Positions 16,879 through 26,100 of a DNA stretch of 55,503 nucleotides are shown one piece after another. The stretch's first letter is position 1. The number at the start of each line of letters is the position of its first letter. Below the pieces are notes generated by a model that saw only the letters and a list, made by a program, of their open reading frames with translations, was not told the DNA's origin and did no database searches. The position numbers and the translations under genes were made by a program. The stretch covers positions 1 through 55,503 of the forward strand of contig NZ_LZRD01000036.1 of NCBI RefSeq assembly GCF_001687325.1, given 5' to 3'. The DNA is from Streptomyces sp. PTY087I2 (lineage in GTDB: Bacteria; Actinomycetota; Actinomycetes; Streptomycetales; Streptomycetaceae).

Positions 16879-19692
16879 GTGTCCGTCTTCAACAAGCTCA
16901 TGCGTGCAGGCGAAGGCAAGATCCTGCGCAAACTGCACCGCATCGCGGACCAGGTCAGCTCCATCGAAGAGGACTTCGTCAACCTCTCCGACGCCGAGCT
17001 GCGGGCGCTCACCGACGAGTACAAGGAACGGTACGCGGACGGCGAGAGCCTGGACGACCTGCTCCCCGAGGCGTTCGCCACGATCCGCGAGGCCGCCAAG
17101 CGTGTCCTCGGGCAGCGCCACTACGACGTACAGATCATGGGTGGAGCCGCCCTGCACCTCGGCTATGTGGCCGAGATGAAGACCGGTGAGGGCAAGACCC
17201 TCGTCGGCACCCTGCCCACGTATCTGAACGCGCTCTCCGGCAAGGGCGTGCACCTGATCACGGTCAACGACTACCTCGCCCAGCGCGACTCCGAGCTGAT
17301 GGGCCGGGTCCACAAGTTCCTGGGTCTTTCCGTCGGCTGCATCGTCGCCAACATGACCCCGGCCCAGCGCCGCGAGCAGTACGCCTGCGACATCACGTAC
17401 GGCACGAACAACGAGTTCGGCTTCGACTACCTCCGCGACAACATGGCGTGGTCCAAGGACGAGCTCGTCCAGCGCGGCCACAACTTCGCCGTGGTCGACG
17501 AGGTCGACTCGATCCTGGTCGACGAGGCCCGTACGCCGCTGATCATCTCCGGCCCGGCCGACCAGGCCACCAAGTGGTACGGCGACTTCGCCAAGCTGGT
17601 CACGCGCCTCACCAAGGGCGAGGCGGGCAACCAGCTCAAGGGCATCGAGGAGACCGGCGACTACGAGGTCGACGAGAAGAAGCGGACCGTGGCCATCCAT
17701 GAGTCCGGCGTCGCCAAGGTCGAGGACTGGCTCGGCATCGACAACCTCTACGAGTCGGTGAACACCCCGCTCGTCGGCTACCTGAACAACGCCATCAAGG
17801 CGAAGGAACTGTTCAAGAAGGACAAGGACTACGTCGTCATCGACGGCGAAGTCATGATCGTCGACGAGCACACCGGCCGTATCCTCGCCGGCCGCCGCTA
17901 CAACGAGGGCATGCACCAGGCGATCGAGGCGAAGGAAGGGGTGGACATCAAGGACGAGAACCAGACCCTCGCCACGATCACCCTTCAGAACTTCTTCCGC
18001 CTCTACGACAAGCTCTCCGGCATGACCGGTACGGCGATGACCGAGGCCGCCGAGTTCCACCAGATCTACAAGCTCGGCGTGGTGCCGATCCCGACGAACC
18101 GGCCGATGGTCCGCGCCGACCAGTCGGACCTGATCTACCGCACCGAGGTCGCCAAGTTCGCCGCGGTCGTCGACGACATCGCCGAGAAGCACGAGAAGGG
18201 CCAGCCGATCCTGGTCGGCACCACCTCGGTCGAGAAGTCCGAGTACCTCTCTCAGCAGCTCTCCAAGCGCGGCGTCCAGCACGAGGTCCTCAACGCCAAG
18301 CAGCACGACCGGGAGGCGACGATCGTCGCCCAGGCGGGCCGCAAGGGTGCCGTCACCGTCGCGACGAACATGGCCGGACGAGGCACCGACATCAAGCTCG
18401 GCGGCAACCCGGACGACCTCGCCGAGGCGGAGCTGCGCCAGCGCGGCCTCGACCCCGTGGAGAACGTCGAGGAGTGGGCGGCCGCGCTGCCCGCCGCGCT
18501 GGAGGCGGCCGAGCAGGCCGTGAAGGCGGAGTTCGAAGAGGTCAAGGAGCTCGGCGGGCTCTACGTGCTGGGCACCGAGCGCCACGAGTCGCGCCGTATC
18601 GACAACCAGCTGCGCGGTCGTTCCGGCCGTCAGGGCGACCCGGGCGAGTCCCGTTTCTACCTGTCGCTGGGCGACGACCTGATGCGCCTGTTCAAGGCCC
18701 AGATGGTCGAGCGCGTCATGTCGATGGCGAACGTCCCGGACGACGTCCCGATCGAGAACAAGATGGTCACCCGCGCCATCGCCTCCGCCCAGTCGCAGGT
18801 CGAGCAGCAGAACTTCGAGACGCGTAAGAACGTCCTGAAGTACGACGAGGTGCTCAACCGGCAGCGCGAGGTCATCTACGGCGAGCGCCGCCGCGTCCTG
18901 GAGGGCGAGGACCTCCAGGAGCAGATCCGGCACTTCATGGACGACACGATCGACGACTACATCCGGCAGGAGACCGCCGAGGGCTTCGCCGAGGAGTGGG
19001 ACCTGGACCGGCTGTGGGGCGCCTTCCGGCAGCTCTACCCGGTGAAGGTCACCGTCGAGGAGCTGGAGGAGGCGGCCGGGGACCTGGCGGGCGTCACCGC
19101 CGAGTTCATCGCCGAGTCCGTCAAGAACGACATCCACGAGCAGTACGAGGAGCGCGAGAACACGCTCGGCTCCGACATCATGCGTGAGCTGGAGCGCCGC
19201 GTCGTCCTCTCGGTGCTCGACCGCAAGTGGCGCGAGCACCTCTACGAGATGGACTACCTCCAGGAGGGCATCGGCCTGCGCGCCATGGCGCAGAAGGACC
19301 CGCTGGTCGAGTACCAGCGCGAGGGCTTCGACATGTTCAACGCCATGATGGAGGGCATCAAGGAGGAGTCCGTCGGCTACCTGTTCAACCTGGAGGTCCA
19401 GGTCGAGCAGCAGGTCGAGGAGGTGCCGGTGCAGGACGGCGCCGAGCGCACTTCGCTGGAGAAGGAGGGCGCCGCTGCCGCCCCGCAGATCCGCGCCAAG
19501 GGCCTGGAGGCTCCGCAGCGGCCGGACCGGCTCCACTTCTCCGCTCCCACGGTGGACGGCGAGGGCGGTGTCGTCGAGGGCGACTTCGCCAACGACGACA
19601 GCGTGCGGTCCGGCGCCTCGGACGGCATGACGCGTGCGGAGCGCCGCAAGGCCCAGAAGAGCGGTGGCGGCGGCCGCCGTCGCAAGAAGTAG
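16879..19692 (+). CDS. secA: Preprotein translocase ATPase SecA
   Basis: 937 aa, GTG start (VFNKLMRAGEGKILRKLHRI). It is the motor of Sec-dependent export, driving unfolded preproteins through SecYEG. Walker A is AEMKTGEGKT (Lys106). The DEAD-box equivalent is VVDEVDSILVDEARTPLIIS. The preprotein cross-linking domain, motif ATNMAGRGTDIKLGG and arginine-finger region GRSGRQGDPGESRFYLS are all present. The C-terminus is charged and ends in RAERRKAQKSGGGGRRRKK. No CxCx8CH zinc site is visible, which is usual for actinobacterial SecA1. Neighbouring hpf and the Rv3235-like gene match the actinobacterial secA1 neighbourhood. Confidence 0.97.
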   Translation: MSVFNKLMRAGEGKILRKLHRIADQVSSIEEDFVNLSDAELRALTDEYKERYADGESLDDLLPEAFATIREAAKRVLGQRHYDVQIMGGAALHLGYVAEMKTGEGKTLVGTLPTYLNALSGKGVHLITVNDYLAQRDSELMGRVHKFLGLSVGCIVANMTPAQRREQYACDITYGTNNEFGFDYLRDNMAWSKDELVQRGHNFAVVDEVDSILVDEARTPLIISGPADQATKWYGDFAKLVTRLTKGEAGNQLKGIEETGDYEVDEKKRTVAIHESGVAKVEDWLGIDNLYESVNTPLVGYLNNAIKAKELFKKDKDYVVIDGEVMIVDEHTGRILAGRRYNEGMHQAIEAKEGVDIKDENQTLATITLQNFFRLYDKLSGMTGTAMTEAAEFHQIYKLGVVPIPTNRPMVRADQSDLIYRTEVAKFAAVVDDIAEKHEKGQPILVGTTSVEKSEYLSQQLSKRGVQHEVLNAKQHDREATIVAQAGRKGAVTVATNMAGRGTDIKLGGNPDDLAEAELRQRGLDPVENVEEWAAALPAALEAAEQAVKAEFEEVKELGGLYVLGTERHESRRIDNQLRGRSGRQGDPGESRFYLSLGDDLMRLFKAQMVERVMSMANVPDDVPIENKMVTRAIASAQSQVEQQNFETRKNVLKYDEVLNRQREVIYGERRRVLEGEDLQEQIRHFMDDTIDDYIRQETAEGFAEEWDLDRLWGAFRQLYPVKVTVEELEEAAGDLAGVTAEFIAESVKNDIHEQYEERENTLGSDIMRELERRVVLSVLDRKWREHLYEMDYLQEGIGLRAMAQKDPLVEYQREGFDMFNAMMEGIKEESVGYLFNLEVQVEQQVEEVPVQDGAERTSLEKEGAAAAPQIRAKGLEAPQRPDRLHFSAPTVDGEGGVVEGDFANDDSVRSGASDGMTRAERRKAQKSGGGGRRRKK

Positions 19693-19710
19693 CCGTACGG
19701 GCTGTTCCCC

Positions 19711-19756
19711 GGCAGGGGCCGGACGCCGCGAGGTGTCCGGCCCCTGCCGTGTTTTC
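19711..19756 (+). terminator. secA terminator
   Basis: Perfect 14-bp stem, GGCAGGGGCCGGAC with GTCCGGCCCCTGCC, a 10-base loop and GTTTTCC after it. It lies 18 bp past the secA stop and just beyond the stop of the convergent Rv3235-like gene, so it may serve both strands. Confidence 0.85.
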
Positions 19757-19769
19757 CGTACCTTCCGGG

Positions 19770-20300
19770 TCACCGGGGGCCCGGGGCGCCGGCCCGGAGG
19801 CGTTCGCCGCCCAGCTCCACGGCGGCGCAGCGCCAGCGCTGGTCGGCGCCCTGTTCCAGCCGGAACGCCATCGCCCGCACCCGGTCGCCCGCGGCGATGC
19901 TCGCGAACGCCTCCACCACCCCCGTGGCGGGCTGCGCCCCGCGGCAGTGGCGGAGGACCGGGCGGCTGCCGTGGGTGGCCCTCAGCGGGCTGCTGGGGGC
20001 CAGTTCGGCGAGCTGGTCGTAGGCCTCGCCGATGGTGTGGCCGAGCATCCAGTGCACCGGGCGCTGGCCGCTGAGGACCGCGAGCAGCCGCTCGGCGAAC
20101 CACTGGTGCGGCCGCTGCGGCCGGTGGGGCTGGAGCCTGCGGGACCGCTGGGGAGGTACCGGCCGGGGGCCGTTCGGTGCCGATCGAGGGCCGCCGGATG
20201 CCGACCGGGGGCCGCTCGATGTCGATCGAGGACCGTTCGGCGTCGATCGGGGGCCGCTCTGGTCGCGTCGTCCTGCGGGCCTCGTCCTGTCCGTGCTCAT
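19770..20300 (-). CDS. Rv3235 family protein
   Basis: 176 aa. The N-terminal ~50 residues are low-complexity heptads of the type GPRSxxx. The conserved C-terminal domain (~60-176) has QWFAERLLAVLSGQRPVHWMLGHTIGEAYDQLAEL, then RHCRGAQPATGVVEAFASIAAGDRVRAMAFRLE and a terminal WRCAAVELG. This is the pattern of the actinobacterial Rv3235 family found next to secA1. Cytoplasmic, function unknown. The variable heptads make the exact start uncertain; I used the ATG at 20300. Confidence 0.8.
   Translation of the reverse strand: MSTDRTRPAGRRDQSGPRSTPNGPRSTSSGPRSASGGPRSAPNGPRPVPPQRSRRLQPHRPQRPHQWFAERLLAVLSGQRPVHWMLGHTIGEAYDQLAELAPSSPLRATHGSRPVLRHCRGAQPATGVVEAFASIAAGDRVRAMAFRLEQGADQRWRCAAVELGGERLRAGAPGPR
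20151..20255 (-). repeat. 21-bp tandem repeats encoding GPRSxxx heptads
   Basis: Five in-frame, slightly diverged 21-bp units encode GPRSTPN, GPRSTSS, GPRSASG, GPRSAPN and GPRPVPP in the N-terminus of the Rv3235-like protein. The unit count is likely to vary between strains. Confidence 0.75.
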
Positions 20301-20575
20301 GCTCCATCGCCCCCGTTGACCGGGCCCGGCTTCTACCGGGCGGTAACTTTTGTTGGGGATCTTCTACGGGGGCGGTCGTCAGCGACGCAAGGGGCCTCCT
20401 GGCGCCGAGTCGGCGCGGGCGGTTTCACCTATCCGTGGCTCGGCCCTTGCGGGGCAAGGGCGACGGCGGGGGTGACGGGGCGTCGGCGGTGGACGGACGC
20501 CCCCGGTTGCCGAAACCCGAAAGGGGACGCTCCCACGTATCCTGAGGACGTTTCCCCCTACGAAAGCGACCTGCC

Positions 20576-21082
20576 ATGCGCGTGTACGTCCCCCTGACCC
20601 TCTCCGGTCTCGCAGCGGCGCACGGTGCGGGCGAGGTCGGCCCCGGGCCGCTGACCGCCTACGCGGTCACCCCCGGGCTGCGGGAGTGGTACGTCTCCGA
20701 CGACATCGAGGAGCTGGAGTACGCGGCGCTCAACCGGGCCGCCGCCGCCTCGCTCCGGATGATCGCCGGAAGCCCGGACGAGGTGCGCCGCCGGGTCGTC
20801 GTCGCCGTCGACGTACCGGACGGGTCCGCCGTCGCCGACCCGGACCACGGGCTGAGCGCGGCGTCGCTCGGCGAGGTGCGGATCGCGGCCGCGCTGCCGC
20901 TGGCCAAGGCGGCGGCGGTGCACGTGGACGCCGACGACGCGGAGAAGGACGTGGCCGCCGCGGCGGCGGCTCTGGGGGCGGCGGACCTCGGCGACGACGA
21001 CGCGCAGTTCACGGTGGACGGGGCCGAGGACCACGAGCTGCTGTGGTTCGGCGTGCAGGAGATTCCGCAGCTCATCCGCTGA
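20576..21082 (+). CDS. DUF6912 family protein
   Basis: 168 aa. It begins MRVYVPLTLSGLAAAHGAGEVGPGPLTAYAVTPGLREWYV, the signature of the actinobacterial DUF6912 family, and ends in a conserved DHELLWFGVQEIPQLI. The body is acidic and Ala-rich with no TM or catalytic motif. The fold and function are unknown. Start ATG 20576 fixes the conserved N-terminus. The upstream gap (20301-20575) is shared with the divergent Rv3235-like gene and holds no gene. An HAD hydrolase gene follows 62 bp downstream on the same strand. Confidence 0.75.
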   Translation: MRVYVPLTLSGLAAAHGAGEVGPGPLTAYAVTPGLREWYVSDDIEELEYAALNRAAAASLRMIAGSPDEVRRRVVVAVDVPDGSAVADPDHGLSAASLGEVRIAAALPLAKAAAVHVDADDAEKDVAAAAAALGAADLGDDDAQFTVDGAEDHELLWFGVQEIPQLIR

Positions 21083-21144
21083 GCCGGCGCCGAGCCGGTG
21101 CTGGGCCGGCGGCGTTGTCGGACCCGGCGGGTATTTTTCTCTGT

Positions 21145-21831
21145 ATGACTTCCGGTACGCCACGCACACATCTGGTCTGGGACTGGAACGGCACGCTGCT
21201 CGACGACACGCATGCCGTCATCCAGGCGACGAACGCCGCGTTCGCGGAGGTCGAGCTGGCGCCGATCACGCTGGAGCAGTACCGGGAGATGTACACCATC
21301 CCCATACCCCGGTTCTACGAGCGGTTCCTGGGCCGACTGCCCACGGAGGCCGAGTGGGAGCGGATGGACGGCGTCTTCCACCGGTACTACACGGAGCAGC
21401 GGGCGGCCTGTGGGCTCACCGCCGGGGCGGAGGAGCTGCTGCACGAGTGGCAGCGGGCCGGGCGCAGTCAGTCGCTCCTGAGCATGTACGGGCACGAGCA
21501 GCTGGTTCCGGTGGTGCGGGGGTACGGGATCGAGCCGCGGTTCGTCCGCGTCGAGGGGCGTACGGGGCCGTCCGGCGGGAGCAAGGCGCTCCACATGGAG
21601 CGGCACGTCGCGGCGCTGGCCGGGGCGGGTGGCGTGGACGGGTTCTCGCCGGAAAACGTGGTGGTCATCGGGGACGCGCTGGACGATGCGGTGGCGGCGG
21701 CGCATGTGGGGGCGCGGGCGGTGCTGTACACCGGGGGGTCGCACAGCCGGAGCGCTCTGGAGGGGGCGGGGGTGCCGGTGGTGGACAGTCTGGGGGAGGC
21801 GGTGGCGTTGGCGGAGACGTTTGGCGCGTAG
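21145..21831 (+). CDS. HAD family hydrolase
   Basis: 228 aa. Motif I is HLVWDWNGTLLDD, with the nucleophile Asp13. The usual second Asp is Asn15 (DxN), as in the DWNGT subgroup. Motif II lies around LLSMYG, a Lys in GGSKALHMERH fits motif III, and motif IV is VVVIGDALDDAVAAAHVGARAVLYTGG. A helical cap sits between motifs I and II, as in phosphoglycolate-phosphatase-like HADs. It probably hydrolyses a small phosphate ester of unknown identity. Start ATG 21145 is 62 bp after the DUF6912 gene. A GGGGC-gct-GCCCC hairpin and an array of dispersed repeats follow. Confidence 0.85.
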   Translation: MTSGTPRTHLVWDWNGTLLDDTHAVIQATNAAFAEVELAPITLEQYREMYTIPIPRFYERFLGRLPTEAEWERMDGVFHRYYTEQRAACGLTAGAEELLHEWQRAGRSQSLLSMYGHEQLVPVVRGYGIEPRFVRVEGRTGPSGGSKALHMERHVAALAGAGGVDGFSPENVVVIGDALDDAVAAAHVGARAVLYTGGSHSRSALEGAGVPVVDSLGEAVALAETFGA

Positions 21832-21882
21832 CGGGTGCGGGGGGCCTTGGCGCGGGTTTCGGGGCGCTGCCCCGGGCCCCGG

Positions 21883-22139
21883 TCCTCAAGCGCCGGACGG
21901 GCTGGAAAGGAATGCCCTCAATCGCCGGGCGGGCTTGGAGGGGTGCTCGGGCGGGGTGGGAATGTGCCCCTGCGGGCCGGGCGTGGCTGAGCTGAAAGAC
22001 GTCCTCAAGCGCCGGACGGGCTGGAAGTGGTGCCCGGGCGGGCTGGAGGGTGCGGTGCGGCTTGGTGGGTGGGAATGTGCCTCTGCGGCCCGGGGTGTGG
22101 GCTGAGGTGAAAGATGTCCTCAATCGCCGGACGGGCTCG
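21883..22139. repeat. Array of four CTCAAGCGCCGGACGGGCTG-type repeats
   Basis: Copies of a ~22-bp core, CCTCAA(G/T)CGCCGG(A/G)CGGGCT, start near 21883, 21915, 22001 and 22116. All are on the same strand, with irregular 10-90 bp spacing and G-rich filler; a partial copy lies at ~22147. They fill the gap between the convergent HAD and PfpI genes. This core is a familiar dispersed intergenic repeat in Streptomyces genomes. Spacing and copy form do not fit a CRISPR array. There is no gene in 21832-22170. Confidence 0.8.
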
Positions 22140-22170
22140 AGTGGGTGCCGGACGGGCTCGGAGGGGTGCC

Positions 22171-22728
22171 CTACGGGGTTGATTTCAGCACCCTCAGGAA
22201 CTCCCTCATCCAGGCCGCGTGGTCCGGCCACGCCCGTGACGACACCAACGGGCCGTCCGTCACCGCCTCCGTGTCCTGGAACGTGGCGCCCGCGCTCTGC
22301 ATGTCCGGTTCCAGGGCCGGGTACGCCGTGACCGTGCGGCCGCTGAGGTTCCCGGTGGCGGCGGTGATCAGGGGGCCGTGGCAGATCTGGGCCACCGGGC
22401 GGTCCGCGGAGAAGAAGGCGCCGACGATCTTCCGTAGCTCGGCGTTGTTGCGGAGGTACTCGGGGGCCCGGCCGCCGGGGATCACCAGGGCGATGTAGGC
22501 CCCGGGGTCGACCTCGGAGAAGGACAGGTCGGCGGGCCAGGTGTAGCCGGGCTTCTCCGTGTACGTGTCGAAGCCGGGCTCGAAGTCATGGACCACGAAG
22601 CGCAGCGTCTTGCGCTCGGGGGCCGCGATGTCGACCTCGTACCCCTCCTCCAGCAGCCGCTGGTACGGGTAGAGCACTTCGAGCGACTCGGCGGCGTCGC
22701 CGGTGACGATGAGGATCTTCTGCGGCAT
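22171..22728 (-). CDS. DJ-1/PfpI family protein
   Basis: 185 aa, a single-domain class I glutamine-amidotransferase-like fold. PQKILIVTGDAAESLEVLYPYQRL is the N-terminus, ALVIPGGRAPEYLR the second conserved segment, and VAQICHGPLITAA carries the nucleophilic Cys116 with the following His. Members include stress proteins, deglycases and proteases; which activity applies here is not evident. ATG 22728 is preceded by GAGGAGTCC. The gene converges on the HAD gene across the repeat array. Confidence 0.88.
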   Translation of the reverse strand: MPQKILIVTGDAAESLEVLYPYQRLLEEGYEVDIAAPERKTLRFVVHDFEPGFDTYTEKPGYTWPADLSFSEVDPGAYIALVIPGGRAPEYLRNNAELRKIVGAFFSADRPVAQICHGPLITAATGNLSGRTVTAYPALEPDMQSAGATFQDTEAVTDGPLVSSRAWPDHAAWMREFLRVLKSTP

Positions 22729-23060
22729 GGCGGACTCCTCGGGCGATCGGCCCCCGGCGGGCCGGGCTCGCGTCCGCCGGGGCCCGGTTCGGGGCTGTAT
22801 GGACAGATTGCCCCGGTTCCGGGAGTTCGCCAAGGCGGCACGGCGCACTGTCCAGAGTGTCAAAGTTCGGGGGGTTCTTTTGTACACAAGCAGCTCATGA
22901 CGCGGTGGGGTGCGGGAGAGATAGCCTGGTGCCGTGATCAGCGCGATACGCCTCGGGGGCAGTGAAGCCCCCGGCCGCCGCCCGGAGTGCCACCGCACCC
23001 GGGCGATCCGTGATCTCCCGACTCCGGACCGGCCGTCAAAAATGGCCCATGTGGTCCCGG
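22729..23060. other. Gene-free region between pfpI-like gene and gdh
   Basis: About 440 bp separate the divergent PfpI-like and gdh genes, and I find no credible gene there. The open frames are short or are antisense extensions. The stretch should hold both promoters. The only specific signal I could pick out is the ECF-like promoter at 23061-23085, listed separately. Confidence 0.5.
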
Positions 23061-23085
23061 GGAACGCTCGAAGCGGCATAGCGTC
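23061..23085 (+). promoter_or_regulatory. Candidate ECF-type promoter of gdh
   Basis: GGAAC (23061-23065), a 16-base spacer and CGTC (23082-23085) match the -35/-10 pattern of SigE-like ECF sigma factors. The element is ~87 bp upstream of the gdh ATG. It is a short degenerate pattern and could be a chance match. Confidence 0.3.
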
Positions 23086-23171
23086 GACCCAGACCGGAAA
23101 CCCCGCGTCGTGGCGGTACGTCGCTTTTCTCACCTACGTCACGCAACGGCGCGCGACAGGAGCCAGAGGAC

Positions 23172-26100
23172 ATGCAGACCAAGCTGGACGAAGCCAAGGC
23201 CGAGCTGCTCGCAGGGGCCGCCAAGGTAGCTGACAACGGTCCGGGCGGTGGTGTCGGTGGCCCGGGAGGTGCCCCCCGGGCGCGGGTCTCCGCCGCCGGG
23301 GCCGACGCGGACGCCTCCGCCGGTCAGGACACAGTGCTCGCCTACCTCCAGCGCTACTACCTGCACACGGCTCCGGAAGACCTCAACGGCCGGGACCCGG
23401 TCGACGTCTTCGGCGCGGCCGCCTCGCACTACCGGCTGGCCGAGAACCGCCCCCAGGGCACCGCGAACGTCCGGGTGCACACCCCGACCGTCGAGGAGAA
23501 CGGCTGGGCGTGCAGCCACTCCGTCGTCGAGGTCGTCACCGACGACATGCCCTTCCTCGTGGACTCCGTCACCAACGAGCTGTCCCGGCAGGACCGCGGC
23601 ATCCACCTCGTGATCCACCCGCAGGTCACCGTCCGCCGTGATGTCACCGGCAAGCTCATCGAGGTCCTCTCCGGCGGTCCCGGCACCCCGAAGTCCTCCC
23701 AGAGCCGGAAGAAGTCCAAGGGCGAGAAGAGCGAGCTGCCGCACGACGCGCTCGTCGAGTCCTGGATCCACGTCGAGATCGACCGCGAGACCGACCGCGC
23801 CGACCTCCAGCAGATCACCGCCGACCTGCTGCGCGTCCTGTCCGACGTACGGGAGACCGTCGAGGACTGGGGGAAGATGCGGGACGCCGCCCTCCGGATC
23901 GCCGACGACCTGCCGGGCGAGCCGCTGGACGACCTCGCCGACGAGGAGGTCGAGGAGGCCCGCGAGCTGCTGCGCTGGCTGGCCGCCGACCACTTCACCT
24001 TCCTCGGCTACCGCGAGTACGAGCTGAAGGACAGCGACGCGCTCGCCGCCGTACCCGGCACCGGGCTCGGCATCCTGCGCTCCGACCCGCAGCACAGCGA
24101 GGACGAGGCCCACCCGGTCAGCCCGTCCTTCGACCGGCTGCCCGCCGACGTCCGCGCCAAGGCCCGCGAGCACAAGCTCCTCGTCCTCACCAAGGCCAAC
24201 AGCCGGGCCACCGTGCACCGGCCCAGCTACCTCGACTACGTCGGCGTGAAGAAGTTCGACGCCAAGGGCAACGTCGTCGGCGAGCGCCGCTTCCTCGGCC
24301 TCTTCTCCTCCGCCGCCTACACCGAGTCCGTGCGCCGGGTCCCCGTCATCCGCCGCAAGGTCGCCGAGGTCGTCGAGGGCGCCGGCTTCTCGTACAACAG
24401 CCACGACGGACGCGACCTGCTCCAGATCCTGGAGACCTACCCGCGCGACGAGCTGTTCCAGACGCCCGTCGACCAGCTCCGCTCCATCGTGACCTCCGTC
24501 CTCTACCTCCAGGAGCGCCGCCGGCTGCGGCTCTACCTGCGCCAGGACGAGTACGGGCGCTACTACTCCGCGATCGTCTACCTCCCGCGCGACCGCTACA
24601 CCACCGGCGTGCGCCTGCGGCTGATCGACATCCTCAAGGAGGAGCTCGGCGGCACCAGCGTCGACTTCACCGCCTGGAACACCGAGTCGATCCTCTCCCG
24701 GCTGCACTTCGTCATCCGCGTCCCCGCCGGTACCGAGCTGCCGCACCTCACCGACGCCGACGCCGACCGCATCGAGGCCCGCCTCGTCGAGGCCGCCCGT
24801 TCCTGGGCCGACGGCTTTCAGGAGGCGCTCACCGCCGAGCTGGGCGAGGAGCGCGCCGCCGAACTCCAGCGCCAGTACGGTCACTCGTTCCCCGAGGGCT
24901 ACAAGGCTGACCACTCGCCGCGCGCCGCCGTCTCCGACCTGGTCCACCTCGAAACCCTCCGGGAGGGTGAGAAGGACTTCGCCCTCAGCCTGTACGAGCC
25001 CGTCGGCGCGGGCCCCGGCGAGCGCCGCTTCAAGATCTACCGGACCGGCGAACAGGTCTCCCTCTCCGCCGTCCTCCCCGCCCTCCAGCAGCTCGGCGTC
25101 GAGGTCGTCGACGAGCGGCCGTACGAGCTGCGCTGCGCGGACCGCACCCACGCCTGGATCTACGACTTCGGGCTGCGGATGCCCCTGGTCAACGGCAACG
25201 GCGGCTACCTCGCCGACGACGCCCGCGCCCGCTTCCAGGAGGCCTTCGCCGCCGTCTGGAAGGGCGAGGCGGAGAACGACGGCTTCAACGCGCTGGTCCT
25301 CGGCGCCGGGCTGAACTGGCGCCAGGCCATGGTGCTGCGCGCCTACGCGAAGTACCTGCGGCAGGCCGGTTCGACCTTCAGCCAGGACTACATGGAGTCC
25401 ACGCTCCGCAACAACGTCCACACCACCCGGCTGCTCGTCTCGCTCTTCGAGGCCCGCATGTCGCCCGGCCGGCAGAGCGCCGGAACCGAGCTGACCGACG
25501 GGCTCCTGGAGGAGCTGGACGGGGCCCTCGACCAGGTCGCCTCGCTCGACGAGGACCGGATCCTGCGGTCCTTCCTCACCGTCATCAAGGCCACCCTGCG
25601 CACCAACTTCTTCCAGCACACGGAGGACGGCGAGCCGCACTCCTACGTCTCGATGAAGTTCGACCCGCAGGCCATCCCGGACCTGCCCGCGCCCCGGCCG
25701 GCGTACGAGATCTGGGTCTACTCGCCGCGCGTGGAGGGCGTCCACCTGCGCTTCGGCAAGGTCGCCCGCGGCGGGCTGCGCTGGTCGGACCGGCGCGAGG
25801 ACTTCCGTACGGAGATCCTCGGACTGGTCAAGGCGCAGATGGTGAAGAACACCGTCATCGTGCCCGTCGGCGCCAAGGGCGGCTTCGTCGCCAAGCAGCT
25901 CCCGGACCCGTCCGTGGACCGCGACGCCTGGTTCGCCGAGGGCATCGCCGCCTACCGCACGTTCATCTCCGCGCTGCTCGACATCACCGACAACATGGTG
26001 GCCGGCGAGGTCGTGCCGCCCACCGACGTCGTCCGCCACGACGAGGACGACACGTACCTCGTCGTCGCCGCCGACAAGGGCACCGCGAGCTTCTCCGACA

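Noticed and set aside
16876..20307. A 1143-codon minus-strand open frame opposite secA and over the Rv3235-like gene.
   Set aside because: SecA on the plus strand is unambiguous. The frame is a third-position GC shadow.
22731..23133. N-terminal extension of the PfpI-like protein (open frame from 23133).
   Set aside because: The family N-terminus PQKILIVTGD begins at ATG 22728 with a good ribosome-binding site. The upstream part is Arg/Pro-rich and unlike any family member.
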